A stretch of DNA of 64,000 nucleotides from Moritella sp. 24 (GCF_018219155.1 NZ_CP056123.1:3543505-3607504); one strand, 5' to 3'; counted from the first letter of the stretch, positions 9,624 through 20,535 are shown. Notes: generated by a model not told the origin, from the sequence alone. Numbers and translations: made by a program.

Positions 9624-10004
9624 TTATTCTTGATTGTAGCGGCTTATCTCACTTTTTTTCAACGCTTGCTTCATTTCTTCAAATGCATCTGCACGTAAGA
9701 AAAAACGCCATGTTTGACGTGGCACTCGCTGTTTAATCATGTTTTCACTCACAATGAAATATTCAGTACTAGCGATATTCGTTGTCACAGTCACCTTCGT
9801 ACGCCCTACCAAAAAATCTGCAGGTACATGACTGCCATCTTTAAACAGTCCAAACTCTGTAAAGTTCAATAATTCAGGCTCGCCATAAATCGTATCTGTC
9901 GAAAACCATTGACCCAGAAGCGGGTTGTCCTTCGGAAAGTAGAACCAAGCACCAGCGAGTAACAAAAACGTGAGAGTAATAAATGTAATAATATATTTAG
10001 CCAT
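9624..10004 (-). CDS. Small membrane-anchored protein of unknown function (perhaps DUF2850-like)
   Basis: The 126-residue protein has one N-terminal membrane segment (about residues 5-22, IITFITLTFLLLAGAWFYF) followed by a soluble domain with LLGQWFSTDTIYGEPELLNF. The pattern G-x-W near the membrane, a glutamate-rich strand, then a beta-rich middle resembles DUF2850 proteins of Vibrio, but I am not certain. It has no recognisable catalytic residues. It stands alone between the convergent sapF and the ppiD terminator, and no strong ribosome-binding site precedes the ATG. Confidence 0.6.
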   Translation of the reverse strand: MAKYIITFITLTFLLLAGAWFYFPKDNPLLGQWFSTDTIYGEPELLNFTEFGLFKDGSHVPADFLVGRTKVTVTTNIASTEYFIVSENMIKQRVPRQTWRFFLRADAFEEMKQALKKSEISRYNQE

Positions 10005-10090
10005 AACTTATTATTATAGTTAATAATTCCTCATTATAACAATCTATGAATATTAATAGATAGACAATCATTTATTAATGCGACAGACAT

Positions 10091-10130
10091 AAAAAAGTCC
10101 CGATACAATATCAAATCATATCGGGATTTC
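10091..10130 (-). terminator. Terminator after ppiD
   Basis: TCCCGATA (10098-10105) pairs with TATCGGGA (10119-10126). On the minus strand the stem is followed by six T residues. It lies about 50 bases past the ppiD stop. Confidence 0.85.
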
Positions 10131-10179
10131 TTAAACTATACAGAGACTGATTACCTTAAGGTATCAGCAGCCCTCATAC

Positions 10180-12081
10180 TTACTCTGCAACAGGGTAAGA
10201 TACATCAGCTGCTTTAATCAGTGTTTGTATTAGCATTTCATAGTCAGCTTGCGCATTAATATTCTTCAACGTATCGCCTAAACGAGTTGCTTCTTCAGCA
10301 TTCATTTCAGCATCACGTACAGATGAGAATTTAAGTAATGTTACATCACCGCTTAACGACGTTTCAGTTGCTACTGTCGCTTGTTCTGCAGCTGGTTTTG
10401 GCATTGAGAATAATTTGCTCAATACTTTAAAGTCTGCTTTTGTGTAATCAAAACGACTCAGCCATTCTGGTGCAGTGAAACTTGCATCAACTGTTGCCAG
10501 TTCTGCATCAATATTTTCACCTGCATTGATTTTAGCTGATACATTCGTCATAAAGCTTAATGCTTTTTGCTCTGCTTTTGTTGCTGTTAAGCGTTCAATG
10601 ATTTCGTCATTAACATCCGTTAATGGCTTCGTTGATTGCGCTTTATATTCGTTAATACGAACAACAATACTTTGCTCATCAGACAGATTAATGATTTCAG
10701 AGTTTAGGCCTTCAGCAATAAAATCTTGGTCAAATAATGTCGATACGATTTTCGGATCATTTAATGGTGCAGGAATTGCGTCCGCAGAGAATAGCTCTGT
10801 AGATACAATCGCTAAACCTGTCTCTTCAGATGCAACATCCAGTGAATCAGGCACTTCAAATGCTTGCTCAGCTAACTGCTCTGCTAACTCATCAAAATGA
10901 GATACGGCTTGTTCATTCTTAAGACGCGTTTCAATCGCTGTTTTAACATCAGCAAATGCTTTCACTTTACCTGGTTCAACCGCTAATAGCTTAATGATAT
11001 GGAAACCAAAGTCACTACGAACAAGTTCAGATGTTACGTCACCGTCATTCACTAAGGCAAATGCAGCAGCTTCAAACACAGGATCCATAATATCTTTTTC
11101 TAACCAATCTAGCTCACCACCATTTTCGCCACTGAACGTGTCGTCTGATGATGTTTTAGCTAGCTCAGCAAAATCTGCACCTAACTGAATTTTAGTCAGC
11201 AATGCTTGCGCTTTTTTCTCTGCAGTTGCTTCATCGTCATTGAATGCAACAAGGATATGCGCAACTTTACGCTTATCTTCTTGTGCATAAGATGATTGAT
11301 GCTCGTTATAGTAATTTTCAGCGGCATCAGCAGCTAATTCAATACCAGTACTGATGTCTTTCATATCAACTAAGATATAATCAACTGACGCTTGTTGAGG
11401 CGTTTGGAAGAATGCTTTGCTGTCTTCATAATAACGGCTAACTTCTGCATCAGTAATAGCAATATCATTAGCAAATTTATTTACTGGTACAATAAGCTGG
11501 CTTAGCTGACGTTGTTGATTCTGTAGTGCCGCTAAAAGTTTAACTTCACTTGGTAAGCTAAATTCAGAGCTTACTAATGCGTCAGTTAATTGTTGTTGTG
11601 CAAAATCAGTACGTAGGCGTTCAACGAACTGCGCTGGTGTCATACCGTTTTGGCGTAATAAACTGATGTAACGTTCTTCATTAAAAACGCCGTCAGTTTG
11701 AAATTGTTCCATAGAGAAAATATAACTACGGATCTTCTCATCACCAATACGCAATGACAAATCATCTGTCATTTGTTGTAGTAGGTTTTGTGCTACTAAG
11801 GTATCGAGTGACTGCTGACGAATTTGATTCTGAAATTCTGGTTGTTCCCAACGAGCAGCAAATGATTCGCCTTGTTGAGACTCTAAACGAGAACGGTCGT
11901 TTCTAACTTGATTCTCTAGCGCTTGCTTTGAAATATCAACGCCATTCACTGTTGCAGCTGACTGAGCGCTACCACTACCTAAATAACTACTTACACCAGC
12001 AAGGGCAAACGTAACGATCACTGCGCCTAAAATAATCTTAGCGCCAGGTCCTTGTGAACCTTCGCGGAACTTCTCTAACAT
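10180..12081 (-). CDS. ppiD: PpiD, periplasmic chaperone with a parvulin-type peptidyl-prolyl isomerase domain
   Basis: I place the start at the ATG that gives MLEKFREGSQGPGAK, 48 bases inside the longest ORF, because PpiD proteins begin with a short cytoplasmic tail directly before one membrane helix (IILGAVIVTFALAGVSSYL, about 16-34). The 633-residue protein then has a SurA_N-like chaperone region and a parvulin domain beginning at KRKVAHILVAF (near residue 265). It is anchored in the inner membrane and helps outer-membrane and secreted proteins leave the Sec translocon. It follows hupB as in enterobacteria, but a terminator hairpin lies between them. Confidence 0.93.
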   Translation of the reverse strand: MLEKFREGSQGPGAKIILGAVIVTFALAGVSSYLGSGSAQSAATVNGVDISKQALENQVRNDRSRLESQQGESFAARWEQPEFQNQIRQQSLDTLVAQNLLQQMTDDLSLRIGDEKIRSYIFSMEQFQTDGVFNEERYISLLRQNGMTPAQFVERLRTDFAQQQLTDALVSSEFSLPSEVKLLAALQNQQRQLSQLIVPVNKFANDIAITDAEVSRYYEDSKAFFQTPQQASVDYILVDMKDISTGIELAADAAENYYNEHQSSYAQEDKRKVAHILVAFNDDEATAEKKAQALLTKIQLGADFAELAKTSSDDTFSGENGGELDWLEKDIMDPVFEAAAFALVNDGDVTSELVRSDFGFHIIKLLAVEPGKVKAFADVKTAIETRLKNEQAVSHFDELAEQLAEQAFEVPDSLDVASEETGLAIVSTELFSADAIPAPLNDPKIVSTLFDQDFIAEGLNSEIINLSDEQSIVVRINEYKAQSTKPLTDVNDEIIERLTATKAEQKALSFMTNVSAKINAGENIDAELATVDASFTAPEWLSRFDYTKADFKVLSKLFSMPKPAAEQATVATETSLSGDVTLLKFSSVRDAEMNAEEATRLGDTLKNINAQADYEMLIQTLIKAADVSYPVAE

Positions 12082-12116
12082 AATTGTATTCTCTAAACTG
12101 CAATACAGTAAATAAC

Positions 12117-12142
12117 AATAAAAACGCACCTCGTGGTGCGCC
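12117..12142 (-). terminator. Terminator after hupB
   Basis: On the minus strand GGCGCACC pairs with GGTGCG around the loop ACGA and is followed by a T-rich run. It lies 25 bases after the hupB stop and just upstream of ppiD. Confidence 0.8.
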
Positions 12143-12166
12143 TTTACTCAAAATTAAATCAATAGC

Positions 12167-12442
12167 TTAAGACTTCAATGCGTCTTTTAATAACTTACCA
12201 GCTTTAAATCCTGGAAGTTTAGATGCTGCTATTTGAATTTCTGCGCCTGTTTGTGGGTTACGACCAATACGTGCCGCACGATCGCGAACACTAAAAGTAC
12301 CAAATCCCACTAATGTAACAGACTCTTCTTTTTCGAGAGTTTCTGTTACAGATTCGATCATTGCATCAATAGCACGGCCAGCAGCAGCTTTAGAAATATC
12401 AGCTTTAGCGGCAACACAATCTATCAGTTGAGCTTTATTCAC
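12167..12442 (-). CDS. hupB: Nucleoid protein HU, beta-type subunit
   Basis: The 91-residue protein is a full-length HU-family DNA-binding protein. It has MNKAQLID at the N-terminus, the [13 protein letters not shown] hinge, and the DNA-intercalating arm GRNPQTG with the conserved proline near residue 63. HU bends and compacts DNA as a dimer. Placement between lon and ppiD matches hupB rather than hupA of enterobacteria. Confidence 0.96.
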   Translation of the reverse strand: MNKAQLIDCVAAKADISKAAAGRAIDAMIESVTETLEKEESVTLVGFGTFSVRDRAARIGRNPQTGAEIQIAASKLPGFKAGKLLKDALKS

Positions 12443-12518
12443 TTTCTTCCCCTAATTATAATCATTTATATGTAATAGTTGAACATCAATATAACTAACT
12501 TTAACAGCGTTTATAACA

Positions 12519-12559
12519 AGGTTAGAGTGACTATTCAAGTATCGACAGCACTCTAACCT
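12519..12559 (-). terminator. Hairpin after lon
   Basis: AGGTTAGAGTG (12519-12529) and CACTCTAACCT (12549-12559) form a perfect 11-bp stem with a 19-base loop, directly after the lon stop. The T-run behind it is weak (TTGTTAT), so it may be a partial terminator or a stabilising 3' structure. Confidence 0.6.
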
Positions 12560-12571
12560 AAAGCAATAAAA

Positions 12572-14923
12572 CTATTTTGACACAACTTCAAAACCAGCAG
12601 GGCTATGCTCTAAAGCAAGCTCTAGCACTTCATCAATCCAACGAACAGGATGAATCTCAAGATCGCCAATTACATTTGCTGGGATCTCTTCTAAATCACG
12701 TTCATTTTCTTTTGGTATCAACACACGTTTAATACCACCACGATGCGCTGCAAGTAATTTCTCTTTCAGGCCACCGATTGGTAATACTTCACCTCTTAAC
12801 GTGATCTCACCTGTCATCGCAACATTCGCACGAACAGGGTTACCCGTTAAACTAGATACAAGTGCTGTACACATAGCAATACCCGCACTTGGACCATCTT
12901 TTGGCGTTGCGCCTTCTGGTACATGCACATGGATATCACGTTTTTCGTAGAAGTCGTTATTGATGCGAAGTTTTTCAGCACGAGAACGAACAACCGTCAT
13001 CGCAGCTTGAATAGACTCTTGCATCACTTCACCAAGTGAACCAGTGTAGTTAAGCTTGCCTTTACCTGGAACAGATGTTGTTTCGATAGTCAGTAGATCA
13101 CCACCCACTTCTGTCCACGCAAGACCCGTCACTTGACCAACACGACTTTCACTTTCAGTCTTACCAAAATCAAAGCGTTGTACGCCTAAATATTCAGATA
13201 AGTTATCTTGTGTAATCGTCACTGATTTAAGTGATTTGTTCAGCAATATTTGCTTCACAGCTTTACGACATAATTTAGAAATTTCACGCTCAAGTGAACG
13301 TACGCCCGCTTCGCGAGTGTAATAACGGATAATGCCCATTAATGCACTATCTTCAATGCTAATTTCTTTTGGTTTTAAACCATTACGCTCAACTTGCTTA
13401 TCCAGTAAATGCTGTTTAGCAATATTCAGCTTTTCATCTTCGGTATAACCCGACAGACGAATCACTTCCATACGGTCAAGTAATGGACCAGGAATATTCA
13501 TTGAGTTCGACGTCGCAACAAACATTACATCAGACAGATCGTAATCAACTTCAAGGTAATGATCGTTAAACGATGTGTTTTGCTCTGGGTCTAATACTTC
13601 CAGTAATGCCGATGCAGGATCACCACGCATATCCGATGCCATCTTATCAATTTCATCTAATAAGAATAACGGATTACGTACTTCAACTTTCGCCATTTTT
13701 TGGATTAGTTTACCCGGCATAGAACCAATATAAGTACGACGATGTCCACGGATTTCCGCTTCATCACGTACGCCACCGAGTGCCATACGTACATACTTAC
13801 GTCCTGTTGCTTTCGCAATCGATTGACCTAAAGACGTTTTACCAACACCTGGAGGACCGACAAGACAAAGAATTGGACCTTTAAGTTTATTTACGCGGCT
13901 TTGCACTGCTAGGTATTCTAAAATACGTTCTTTTACTTTATCTAGGCCATAATGGTCTGAATCAAGTATTTCTAGCGCTTTACCAATGTCTTTTTTAACT
14001 TTCGAACGTTTCTTCCAAGGAACTGAAATCATCCAATCGATATAACTACGCACTACAGTTGCTTCTGCAGACATAGGTGACATCATTTTTAATTTATTAA
14101 GCTCTGCAATGGTTTTGGCTTTTGGTTCAGCAGGCATCTGTGCTTGCTCAATTTTTTCAGCCAATTGTTCAAATTCATCAACACCATCTTCAGACTCACC
14201 AAGCTCTTTTTGAATCGCTTTCATTTGCTCATTCAAATAGTATTCGCGCTGGCTTTTTTCCATCTGCTTTTTAACACGTGTACGAATTTTCTTCTCTACG
14301 TGTAATAGGTCAATTTCAGATTCCATTTGTGCCATTAGGAACTCAAGACGTTCTGCAACGTTACTTAGCTCTAATACCACTTGCTTGTCTTCTAATTTCA
14401 ATGGCATATGTGCGGCCATTGTATCTGCAAGACGCGCAGCTTCGTCGATCGCCGTTACTGATGTTAGTACTTCAGCTGGGATCTTCTTGTTTAGTTTTAT
14501 ATAACCTTCAAACTGACCGATTGCAGATCGAATAAGTACATCTTCTTCTTCATCAGATACTGACTCAGAGATAATATATTCAATCTCGGCTTGGAAGTAG
14601 TCGTCACCATCACTCAAGCTATTTAATTTAGCTCGTTGTGTGCCTTCGACCAATACTTTGACCGTACCATCAGGCAATTTCAACATTTGTAAAATATTAG
14701 CGACTGTACCCACGTTATTCAGATCATCAACTTGGGGATCATCTTGAGCTGCATCTTTTTGTGCAACTAAAAATATTTGTTTATCTGTATCCATTGCGGC
14801 TTCAAGACAACGAATTGACTTTTCTCGGCCAATAAACAAAGGAATTACCATGTGGGGATAAACCACAACATCACGCAATGGCAATACAGGTATATCTACG
14901 CGTTCCGTACGCTCAAAACTCAT
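12572..14923 (-). CDS. lon: ATP-dependent protease Lon
   Basis: The 783-residue protein has the LonA layout: N-terminal substrate domain ([17 protein letters not shown] near the start), a coiled-coil region around 200-260, an AAA+ domain with [11 protein letters not shown] and LLDEIDKM, and a C-terminal serine-lysine protease domain with catalytic serine in [11 protein letters not shown] and lysine in [11 protein letters not shown]. Lon degrades damaged proteins and short-lived regulators in the cytoplasm. It follows clpX at the normal enterobacterial place. Its upstream region contains a CCCCTATAT word that could be part of a heat-shock promoter. Confidence 0.97.
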   Translation of the reverse strand: MSFERTERVDIPVLPLRDVVVYPHMVIPLFIGREKSIRCLEAAMDTDKQIFLVAQKDAAQDDPQVDDLNNVGTVANILQMLKLPDGTVKVLVEGTQRAKLNSLSDGDDYFQAEIEYIISESVSDEEEDVLIRSAIGQFEGYIKLNKKIPAEVLTSVTAIDEAARLADTMAAHMPLKLEDKQVVLELSNVAERLEFLMAQMESEIDLLHVEKKIRTRVKKQMEKSQREYYLNEQMKAIQKELGESEDGVDEFEQLAEKIEQAQMPAEPKAKTIAELNKLKMMSPMSAEATVVRSYIDWMISVPWKKRSKVKKDIGKALEILDSDHYGLDKVKERILEYLAVQSRVNKLKGPILCLVGPPGVGKTSLGQSIAKATGRKYVRMALGGVRDEAEIRGHRRTYIGSMPGKLIQKMAKVEVRNPLFLLDEIDKMASDMRGDPASALLEVLDPEQNTSFNDHYLEVDYDLSDVMFVATSNSMNIPGPLLDRMEVIRLSGYTEDEKLNIAKQHLLDKQVERNGLKPKEISIEDSALMGIIRYYTREAGVRSLEREISKLCRKAVKQILLNKSLKSVTITQDNLSEYLGVQRFDFGKTESESRVGQVTGLAWTEVGGDLLTIETTSVPGKGKLNYTGSLGEVMQESIQAAMTVVRSRAEKLRINNDFYEKRDIHVHVPEGATPKDGPSAGIAMCTALVSSLTGNPVRANVAMTGEITLRGEVLPIGGLKEKLLAAHRGGIKRVLIPKENERDLEEIPANVIGDLEIHPVRWIDEVLELALEHSPAGFEVVSK

Positions 14924-14962
14924 CTTGTCCTCACTTATAAAACTGGACTAAGGGCTAATATT

Positions 14963-14999
14963 GAATATATAGGGGTTATTACTCAACAATCAATGCTAG
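14963..14999 (-). promoter_or_regulatory. Possible heat-shock (sigma-32) promoter of lon
   Basis: On the minus strand, 40-80 bases before lon, CCCCTATAT resembles the sigma-32 -10 element CCCCATNT. The word ATTGATTG lies about 12-14 bases upstream as a poor -35 candidate. Lon is heat-shock controlled in E. coli, which makes the site plausible; the -35 match is weak. Confidence 0.3.
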
Positions 15000-15024
15000 G
15001 GGCTTAAAATATGAAAAATAATAT

Positions 15025-15052
15025 AAAAAAAGGGGCATTACGCCCCCTTTTA
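15025..15052 (-). terminator. Terminator after clpX
   Basis: On the minus strand GGGGC pairs with GCCCC around GTAAT and is followed by eight T residues. It separates clpX from lon, so lon probably has its own promoter. A-runs on one side and T-runs on the other allow some bidirectional action. Confidence 0.85.
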
Positions 15053-15077
15053 ACAGTAAGTGTTTAAAAATATAACA

Positions 15078-16352
15078 CTAGTCTGCTGATACCGCCTGAT
15101 TCTCAGTATTTTCATAAATCAAAATTGGGGCTGACTCTTCTTTAATTACAGACTCATCAATCACAACTTTGCTAATATCTTCAACTGAAGGAAGATCATA
15201 CATAGTATCCAGTAAAACAGCTTCTACAATTGAGCGTAAACCACGTGCACCGGTATTTCGAGACATCGCTTTTTTCGCAATTGCAATTAATGCATCTTCA
15301 CGGAACTCTAGCTCAACACCTTCTAAATCGAATAATGCTGAATACTGTTTAGTCAGTGCATTTTTCGGTTCAGTTAAGATCTGAATTAGTGCAGCTTCAT
15401 CAAGTTCTGTTAATGTCGCTGTCACTGGTAGACGACCGATAAACTCAGGGATAAGACCGAATTTAACCAAATCTTGCGGTTCAACTTTAGCGAAGATTTG
15501 AGATAAAGTTGCTTTCTCAGCTTCACCTTTCACTTCAGCTGTAAAGCCAATACCACTACCAGTATTACTACGCATTTCAATTACTTTGTCTAAACCAGCA
15601 AATGCACCACCACAGATAAATAAGATCTTAGATGTGTCTACTTGTAAAAACTCTTGTTGAGGATGCTTACGACCACCTTGTGGCGGAACAGAAGCAACAG
15701 TGCCCTCAATCAATTTCAGTAATGCTTGTTGAACACCTTCACCCGATACATCTCGAGTAATAGATGGATTATCAGATTTACGTGAAATTTTATCAATTTC
15801 ATCGATATAGACGATACCACGTTGGGCTTTTTCTACGTCATAATCGCATTTCTGCAGTAATTTCTGAATAATATTTTCAACATCTTCACCAACATAACCA
15901 GCTTCAGTTAATGTTGTTGCATCAGCCATAGTAAAAGGTACATCAAGAATACGTGCTAATGTTTCAGCTAATAATGTCTTACCACTACCAGTTGGACCAA
16001 TTAACAAGATATTACTCTTACCTAGTTCTACACCATTTGATGTATCGCCATTGCGTAAACGCTTATAGTGATTGTATACCGCAACTGCTAACACTTTCTT
16101 AGCATGATCTTGGCCAATGACGTAATCGTCTAGCTTGCCACGAATCTGATGCGGTGTCGGTAGTTCATCACCTTCACGTTTAGGTGCAATTTCTTTAATC
16201 TCTTCACGAATAATATCGTTACAAAGATCAACACATTCATCACAAATGTAGACAGATGGGCCGGCAATTAACTTACGTACTTCGTGTTGGCTTTTGCCAC
16301 AAAAAGAACAATAAAGTAACTTACCGTTATCCCCATTTTTTGTTTCTGTCAT
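15078..16352 (-). CDS. clpX: ClpX, ATPase specificity subunit of the ClpXP protease
   Basis: The 424-residue protein starts with a C4 zinc-binding domain (C15, C18, C37, C40), then an AAA+ domain with Walker A GPTGSGKT (120-127) and Walker [10 protein letters not shown]. The ClpP-docking IGF loop is visible as [10 protein letters not shown]. ClpX unfolds tagged substrates, such as SsrA-tagged proteins, and feeds them to ClpP. It lies 81 bases after clpP in the usual clpP-clpX order. Confidence 0.97.
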   Translation of the reverse strand: MTETKNGDNGKLLYCSFCGKSQHEVRKLIAGPSVYICDECVDLCNDIIREEIKEIAPKREGDELPTPHQIRGKLDDYVIGQDHAKKVLAVAVYNHYKRLRNGDTSNGVELGKSNILLIGPTGSGKTLLAETLARILDVPFTMADATTLTEAGYVGEDVENIIQKLLQKCDYDVEKAQRGIVYIDEIDKISRKSDNPSITRDVSGEGVQQALLKLIEGTVASVPPQGGRKHPQQEFLQVDTSKILFICGGAFAGLDKVIEMRSNTGSGIGFTAEVKGEAEKATLSQIFAKVEPQDLVKFGLIPEFIGRLPVTATLTELDEAALIQILTEPKNALTKQYSALFDLEGVELEFREDALIAIAKKAMSRNTGARGLRSIVEAVLLDTMYDLPSVEDISKVVIDESVIKEESAPILIYENTENQAVSAD

Positions 16353-16433
16353 TCGATAACCTCACATTACAGGTGGAAGCCCTATGCCTAATCTTAATTA
16401 TGGCTAAAGGACATTCGACCTGTCAAAAATTAC

Positions 16434-17057
16434 TTAATCACGTTTTGTTATTACTGTATCGATAAGACCGTAATCCATCGCTTCAGCTGACGTCATATAA
16501 TTATCACGATCTGTATCTGCAGCAAGACGGTCATATTCTTGACCAGTATGCGCAGCTAATATCTCATTTAATTTACGCTTAGTTTTAAGTATTTCATTCG
16601 CGTGAATTTCAATATCAGATGCTTGACCTTGATAACCACCTAAAGGTTGGTGGATCATGATTTTAGCATTCGGCAATGCGTGACGCTTACCTTTTTCGCC
16701 ACCAGCAAGTAGGAATGCACCCATGCTTGCAGCCATGCCCATACAAATTGTAGACACGTTTGGCTTGATAAATTGCATCGTGTCATAAATTGACATGCCA
16801 GCACTAACAGAACCACCTGGTGAATTGATATAAAGAAAAATATCTTTATCAGGATTTTCTGATTCTAAGAAAAGTAACTGTGCAACAACAAGATTTGCCA
16901 TGTGATCTTCGACCTGACCAGTCAAGAAGATTACACGATCTTTTAAAAGTCGAGAATAGATGTCGTAAGAACGCTCACCTTTAGCTGTCTGTTCAACAAC
17001 CATAGGTACTAACGCGTTTGACGGAGACTCTGTGATATCATTAAAGAATTGTGACAT
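16434..17057 (-). CDS. clpP: ClpP, ATP-dependent Clp protease proteolytic subunit
   Basis: The 207-residue serine peptidase has a complete catalytic triad at the classic positions: S111 in GMAASMGA, H136 in MIHQPLGG and D185 in DTDRD. The N-terminal 14 residues or so are probably a self-cleaved propeptide, as in E. coli. It forms the barrel that degrades proteins supplied by ClpX or ClpA. AGGGATGATAAT before the ATG is a usable ribosome-binding site. It follows tig through a terminator-like hairpin. Confidence 0.97.
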   Translation of the reverse strand: MSQFFNDITESPSNALVPMVVEQTAKGERSYDIYSRLLKDRVIFLTGQVEDHMANLVVAQLLFLESENPDKDIFLYINSPGGSVSAGMSIYDTMQFIKPNVSTICMGMAASMGAFLLAGGEKGKRHALPNAKIMIHQPLGGYQGQASDIEIHANEILKTKRKLNEILAAHTGQEYDRLAADTDRDNYMTSAEAMDYGLIDTVITKRD

Positions 17058-17070
17058 ATTATCATCCCTA

Positions 17071-17111
17071 AATAAAAATGGCCCAAGTGAAATACCCCCA
17101 CTCGAGCCATT
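17071..17111 (-). terminator. Terminator or attenuator between tig and clpP
   Basis: On the minus strand AATGGC...CACT... arms pair with AGTG...GCCATT (outer arms 17077-17082 and 17106-17111) with a small internal loop. TTTTTATTT follows, a good U-run. It lies between tig and the clpP start, so it probably reduces read-through from tig. Confidence 0.7.
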
Positions 17112-17151
17112 ATAGCGCTTAATTACGTATTTTGTTTAATCTAATCAACAA

Positions 17152-18462
17152 TTATGCGTTTTGAGTCGCTTTATTCATTAGTTCTTCAAACGCTACTTCT
17201 TTTTCTGTAACGTTTGCTTTTTCTAATACTAAATCAATAGCTTGGTCTTCAACAGCTACGTTACGAACGTTTTCTAGTGCTTGTTCGTTGTCTTTGTAGT
17301 GTGCGATAACTTCAGCTGGATCTTCGTATGCAGAAGCCATAGATGCGATCATGTCTTGAACACGTGCGTCATCTGCTGTGATTTCGTTTACTTTGATGAA
17401 TTCACCAAGAACTAGACCGATTTTAACACGACGGCTAGCTTGCTCTGTGAATAGTTCATCAGGTAGTTCTGGAGCGTTTTGTGGCGCCATTTGACCGAAA
17501 CGTTGCATAGCTTGCTCACGTAATGTAACGATTTCTTGCTTAACTAGTGCAGCAGGAACGTCGATATCATTTGATGAAACTAATGCGTCAAGCACTTTAG
17601 TTTTTGTGTCAGCTTTGATAGCTTGCTCAAGTTCACGGCTCATGTTTTTGCTGATTTCAGTTTTTAGAGACTCAAGAGTACCGTCTTCAACACCGAATTT
17701 ACCTACGAATTCAGCGTTAATTTCTGGAAGTTCTTGTGTTTCAACAGCGTTAAGCGTGATAGCGAAACTTGCAGTTTTACCTTTTAGGTTTTCTGCATGG
17801 TATTCTTCAGGGAAAGTTACTTCAACAGTGAACTCTTCGCCTGCAGATTTACCTACGATGCCTTCTTCGAAACCAGGGATCATACGACCTTGGCCCATAG
17901 CTAGTGTGAAATCTTCAGCTTTGCCGCCTTCGAATTCTTCACCGTCGATGCTACCGTTGAAGTTCATTTTAACTTGGTCGTTAGCTTCAGCTGCGCGATC
18001 AGCAACAACCCACTCAGCGTGTTGCTTACGTAGTGTTTCGATCATGCCATCAACATCAGCGTCAGTTACTGAAGATACTGATTTTTCGATTTCGATTGCT
18101 TCGATACCAGCAACTTCGAACTCTGGGTAAACTTCAAGAGTTGCAGTGAAAGAGAAGTCTTCGCCTTCTTTAACAGCAGCAGGTTCAAGAGTTGGAGCAC
18201 CAGCAAGGTTTAATTTTTCAGCTACGATTGCTTCGTAGAAGTTACGTTGCATGATTTCACCAGCAACTTCTTCAGCTACAGCAGCGCCAAAACGTTTTTT
18301 GATTACTTTAGCTGGAACTTTACCTGGACGGAAACCGTCGATACGTTGAGTTTTTGCTAAACCGCGTAAACGCTTGTCGATTTCTTTGCTAACTGTTTCA
18401 GCTGGAACTGTGATAGTTAAGCGGCGCTCTAGGCCTTGAGTCGTTTCTACAGAAACTTGCAT
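17152..18462 (-). CDS. tig: Trigger factor, ribosome-associated chaperone and prolyl isomerase
   Basis: The 436-residue protein has the complete three-domain layout. The ribosome-binding loop GFRPGKVP is at residues 43-50. An FKBP-type PPIase domain lies around 150-245 ([28 protein letters not shown]), followed by a long helical C-terminal chaperone domain. It binds at the polypeptide exit tunnel and protects nascent chains. It begins the tig-clpP-clpX-lon-hupB-ppiD quality-control block. Confidence 0.97.
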   Translation of the reverse strand: MQVSVETTQGLERRLTITVPAETVSKEIDKRLRGLAKTQRIDGFRPGKVPAKVIKKRFGAAVAEEVAGEIMQRNFYEAIVAEKLNLAGAPTLEPAAVKEGEDFSFTATLEVYPEFEVAGIEAIEIEKSVSSVTDADVDGMIETLRKQHAEWVVADRAAEANDQVKMNFNGSIDGEEFEGGKAEDFTLAMGQGRMIPGFEEGIVGKSAGEEFTVEVTFPEEYHAENLKGKTASFAITLNAVETQELPEINAEFVGKFGVEDGTLESLKTEISKNMSRELEQAIKADTKTKVLDALVSSNDIDVPAALVKQEIVTLREQAMQRFGQMAPQNAPELPDELFTEQASRRVKIGLVLGEFIKVNEITADDARVQDMIASMASAYEDPAEVIAHYKDNEQALENVRNVAVEDQAIDLVLEKANVTEKEVAFEELMNKATQNA

Positions 18463-18911
18463 TTAGATACCTCTAATGAATTTATTAACATTTCCAACTG
18501 GAAATTTAAGACGCGATATTATAGCTAGCAGCAAGAAAAAAATCGAGCATTGCCACTCTAAATAGCACTTTAATATTTTTATTTGCTTATAATGTATGGA
18601 TGAAAAGTTAAAATTCAAGATCAAAAATGATTTTTATAGCTAAATAAGATGAAAAACAGGAAATTTACAGTTTTCAATCTTGGGGTTGGTTAATTACTCA
18701 CCATCACTTTTATAACGCTTATCAACATCTGCACAAACAAACACGCCTGCATTGACTTAAATTCCAGTATGAATAGCAGCAAAAATGAATGATAAATATT
18801 TCCTGAATTTAGATCTCAGCGTTAAAAGTCAGCATTTACACTATAATCAATTTTAAGTTAACCACATCACGTTCCTTTGAATTGCAAACTAATCGCTATA
18901 TCGGAGTTGCC
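18463..18911. other. Divergent intergenic region tig / 90-residue ORF
   Basis: About 450 bases without a gene. Next to tig is the small palindrome TTTCCAACTGGAAA, and TATAAT on the tig strand about 60-65 bases before its ATG is a possible -10. On the plus strand a perfect TATAAT lies at 18842-18847 with no good -35. The middle is AT-rich with no RNA gene or repeat that I can see. Confidence 0.5.
18842..18847 (+). promoter_or_regulatory. Candidate -10 box for the 90-residue ORF
   Basis: TATAAT is an exact sigma-70 -10 match 64 bases before the preferred ATG of the next gene. The -35 region (GCGTTA, 17 bases upstream) is poor, so this is only a candidate. Confidence 0.35.
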
Positions 18912-19184
18912 ATGACCCTTATCGAAATTGAACGCACTTTTTCAGATTTTTCAAAACAGCTAGAACTACTCAAAGATAAATACCCAAATCCAGAAATGAT
19001 CCAGCATATTGATAACCTAATGACCGATACTCAAATCATAAAATTGAAAGTAATGCGATTAGGAAGTGTGACCAATCAAGACACACAAGCACTATCAAGT
19101 TCCGTTGCAAACCACATAGCTCAGCTGCAAGAAAAAATTACAACGCTGAAACAGTCATTTAAAGTCGTGACCTTTGACGCATAG
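18912..19184 (+). CDS. Small soluble protein of unknown function, probably helical
   Basis: I start at the ATG giving MTLIEIERTFSDFSKQLELL because CGGAG lies 6-9 bases before it; the longer reading begins with an unsupported TTG 30 bases upstream. The 90-residue product is rich in Leu, Lys, Gln and Glu, with heptad-like spacing around FSKQLELLKDKYP and HIAQLQEKITTLKQSF, so it is probably a short helical-bundle or coiled-coil protein. There is no signal peptide, membrane segment, cysteine or metal motif. It stands alone between tig and the cytochrome oxidase genes. I do not recognise the family. Confidence 0.65.
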   Translation: MTLIEIERTFSDFSKQLELLKDKYPNPEMIQHIDNLMTDTQIIKLKVMRLGSVTNQDTQALSSSVANHIAQLQEKITTLKQSFKVVTFDA

Positions 19185-19366
19185 TGGCAACTAAAAACAT
19201 AAGTATCTGAAGAACAAAGTAGCACATTTAACATTTCCGTAACTATACTTCGGCAAATAACAGTGAATTGTTAGATGCTTAAGGCAGTAGCAGGGATAGA
19301 ACTCAATTCACTCATTATCAAATCTATGTTTTTCGAAACATTATGGATAATTTTGAGGGAGGTTAT

Positions 19367-20512
19367 GTGCGCTTATTTAAACTTATAATAAAAATAAATA
19401 CCTTTTTACTAGGGATAATTTCAACACCACTATTTGCTCAACAGTCAAATTTCAATATGACTGAAGGCGTAACAGGCATAAGTAATACCGTATACAGTCT
19501 ACACATGACGATATTGTATATTTGTATTGTCATTGCCTTAATCGTTTTTGGCATTATGTTTTGGTCTTTATATAAACATCGAAAATCTAAAGGTGCGGTT
19601 GCCGCCTCATTTCATGAAAGTACCACGGTAGAAATAATTTGGACTGCGATACCAATTGTCATTTTAATTGTCATGGCAATCCCCTCCACTCAAGCGCTGA
19701 TTCTGATGGAAGATACAAAAGAGGCTGATATCACCATTCAAATAACAGGCTCTCAATGGAAGTGGCATTATCGTTACTTTGACCATGACCTTGAATTTTA
19801 CAGTCGTCTAACCACCAGCCAAGCCGAAATTAATAATGAAGTTGAAAAACAGCCTCACTATCTGAAAGAGGTTGATAAGCCCCTTGTCTTACCTACCGGT
19901 AAAAAAATCCGCTTTCTCATGACTGCTGACGACGTGATTCATTCATGGTGGGTACCTGCATTTGCGGTGAAGAAAGATGCAAATCCCGGCTTTATTAACG
20001 AAGCATGGACCAAGATTGATACACCAGGCACCTACCGAGGCCAATGTGCTGAACTCTGCGGTAAAGATCATGGTTTCATGCCAGTTGTCGTGACAGCACT
20101 TGAACCAGAAGCATTCGATGACTGGCTAGCTCAAGCCAAAGTGGATGCAAAGCAAGCGTTACAAGCTGAACAACAGAGTCTAACCAAAACCATGGATATG
20201 CCAACCATGATGACCCTAGGTGAAGAAGTGTATAACCAAGCTTGTGCCGCCTGCCACCAAACTGGAGGCCAAGGTATTACAGGTGCATTCCCTGCATTAC
20301 AAAACAGTCCAGTTGCACTAGGTGATGTTAATAAACATATCAGTGTTGTGCTTGACGGTGTTTCAGGCACTGCAATGGCATCATTCGCAAAACAGTTAAG
20401 TAAGAAAGAACTCGCAGCAGTTATCACCTATGAACGTAATGCTTGGGGCAATAATACTGGTGATATTGTACAACCTTCACAAATAGATGCGGCATTAACT
20501 GGTAGTAACTAA
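19367..20512 (+). CDS. ctaC: Cytochrome c oxidase subunit II with fused cytochrome c domain
   Basis: The protein has a signal peptide (ending LFA-QQ), two membrane helices, and a cupredoxin domain with the CuA site GQCAELCGKDHGFM. A C-terminal class I cytochrome c domain carries the haem motif CAACH. The fused haem domain is the hallmark of caa3-type oxidases; it passes electrons from cytochrome c to CuA at the periplasmic face. I prefer the GTG start at 19367 because GAGGGAGG lies directly upstream and the signal peptide then starts cleanly (MRLFKLIIK). An in-frame ATG at 19343 has no ribosome-binding site but is possible. It is the first gene of ctaCDGE. Confidence 0.93.
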   Translation: MRLFKLIIKINTFLLGIISTPLFAQQSNFNMTEGVTGISNTVYSLHMTILYICIVIALIVFGIMFWSLYKHRKSKGAVAASFHESTTVEIIWTAIPIVILIVMAIPSTQALILMEDTKEADITIQITGSQWKWHYRYFDHDLEFYSRLTTSQAEINNEVEKQPHYLKEVDKPLVLPTGKKIRFLMTADDVIHSWWVPAFAVKKDANPGFINEAWTKIDTPGTYRGQCAELCGKDHGFMPVVVTALEPEAFDDWLAQAKVDAKQALQAEQQSLTKTMDMPTMMTLGEEVYNQACAACHQTGGQGITGAFPALQNSPVALGDVNKHISVVLDGVSGTAMASFAKQLSKKELAAVITYERNAWGNNTGDIVQPSQIDAALTGSN

Positions 20513-20535
20513 CCGGTAATTCAAGGGACAGTCAA

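Noticed and set aside
10475-10900. 141-codon rightward ORF inside ppiD
   Set aside because: Antisense shadow of the ppiD coding frame, no ribosome-binding site and no recognisable domain.
17606-18130. 174-codon rightward ORF inside tig
   Set aside because: It is antisense to a strongly conserved chaperone gene and has low-complexity Ser-rich content; a shadow ORF.
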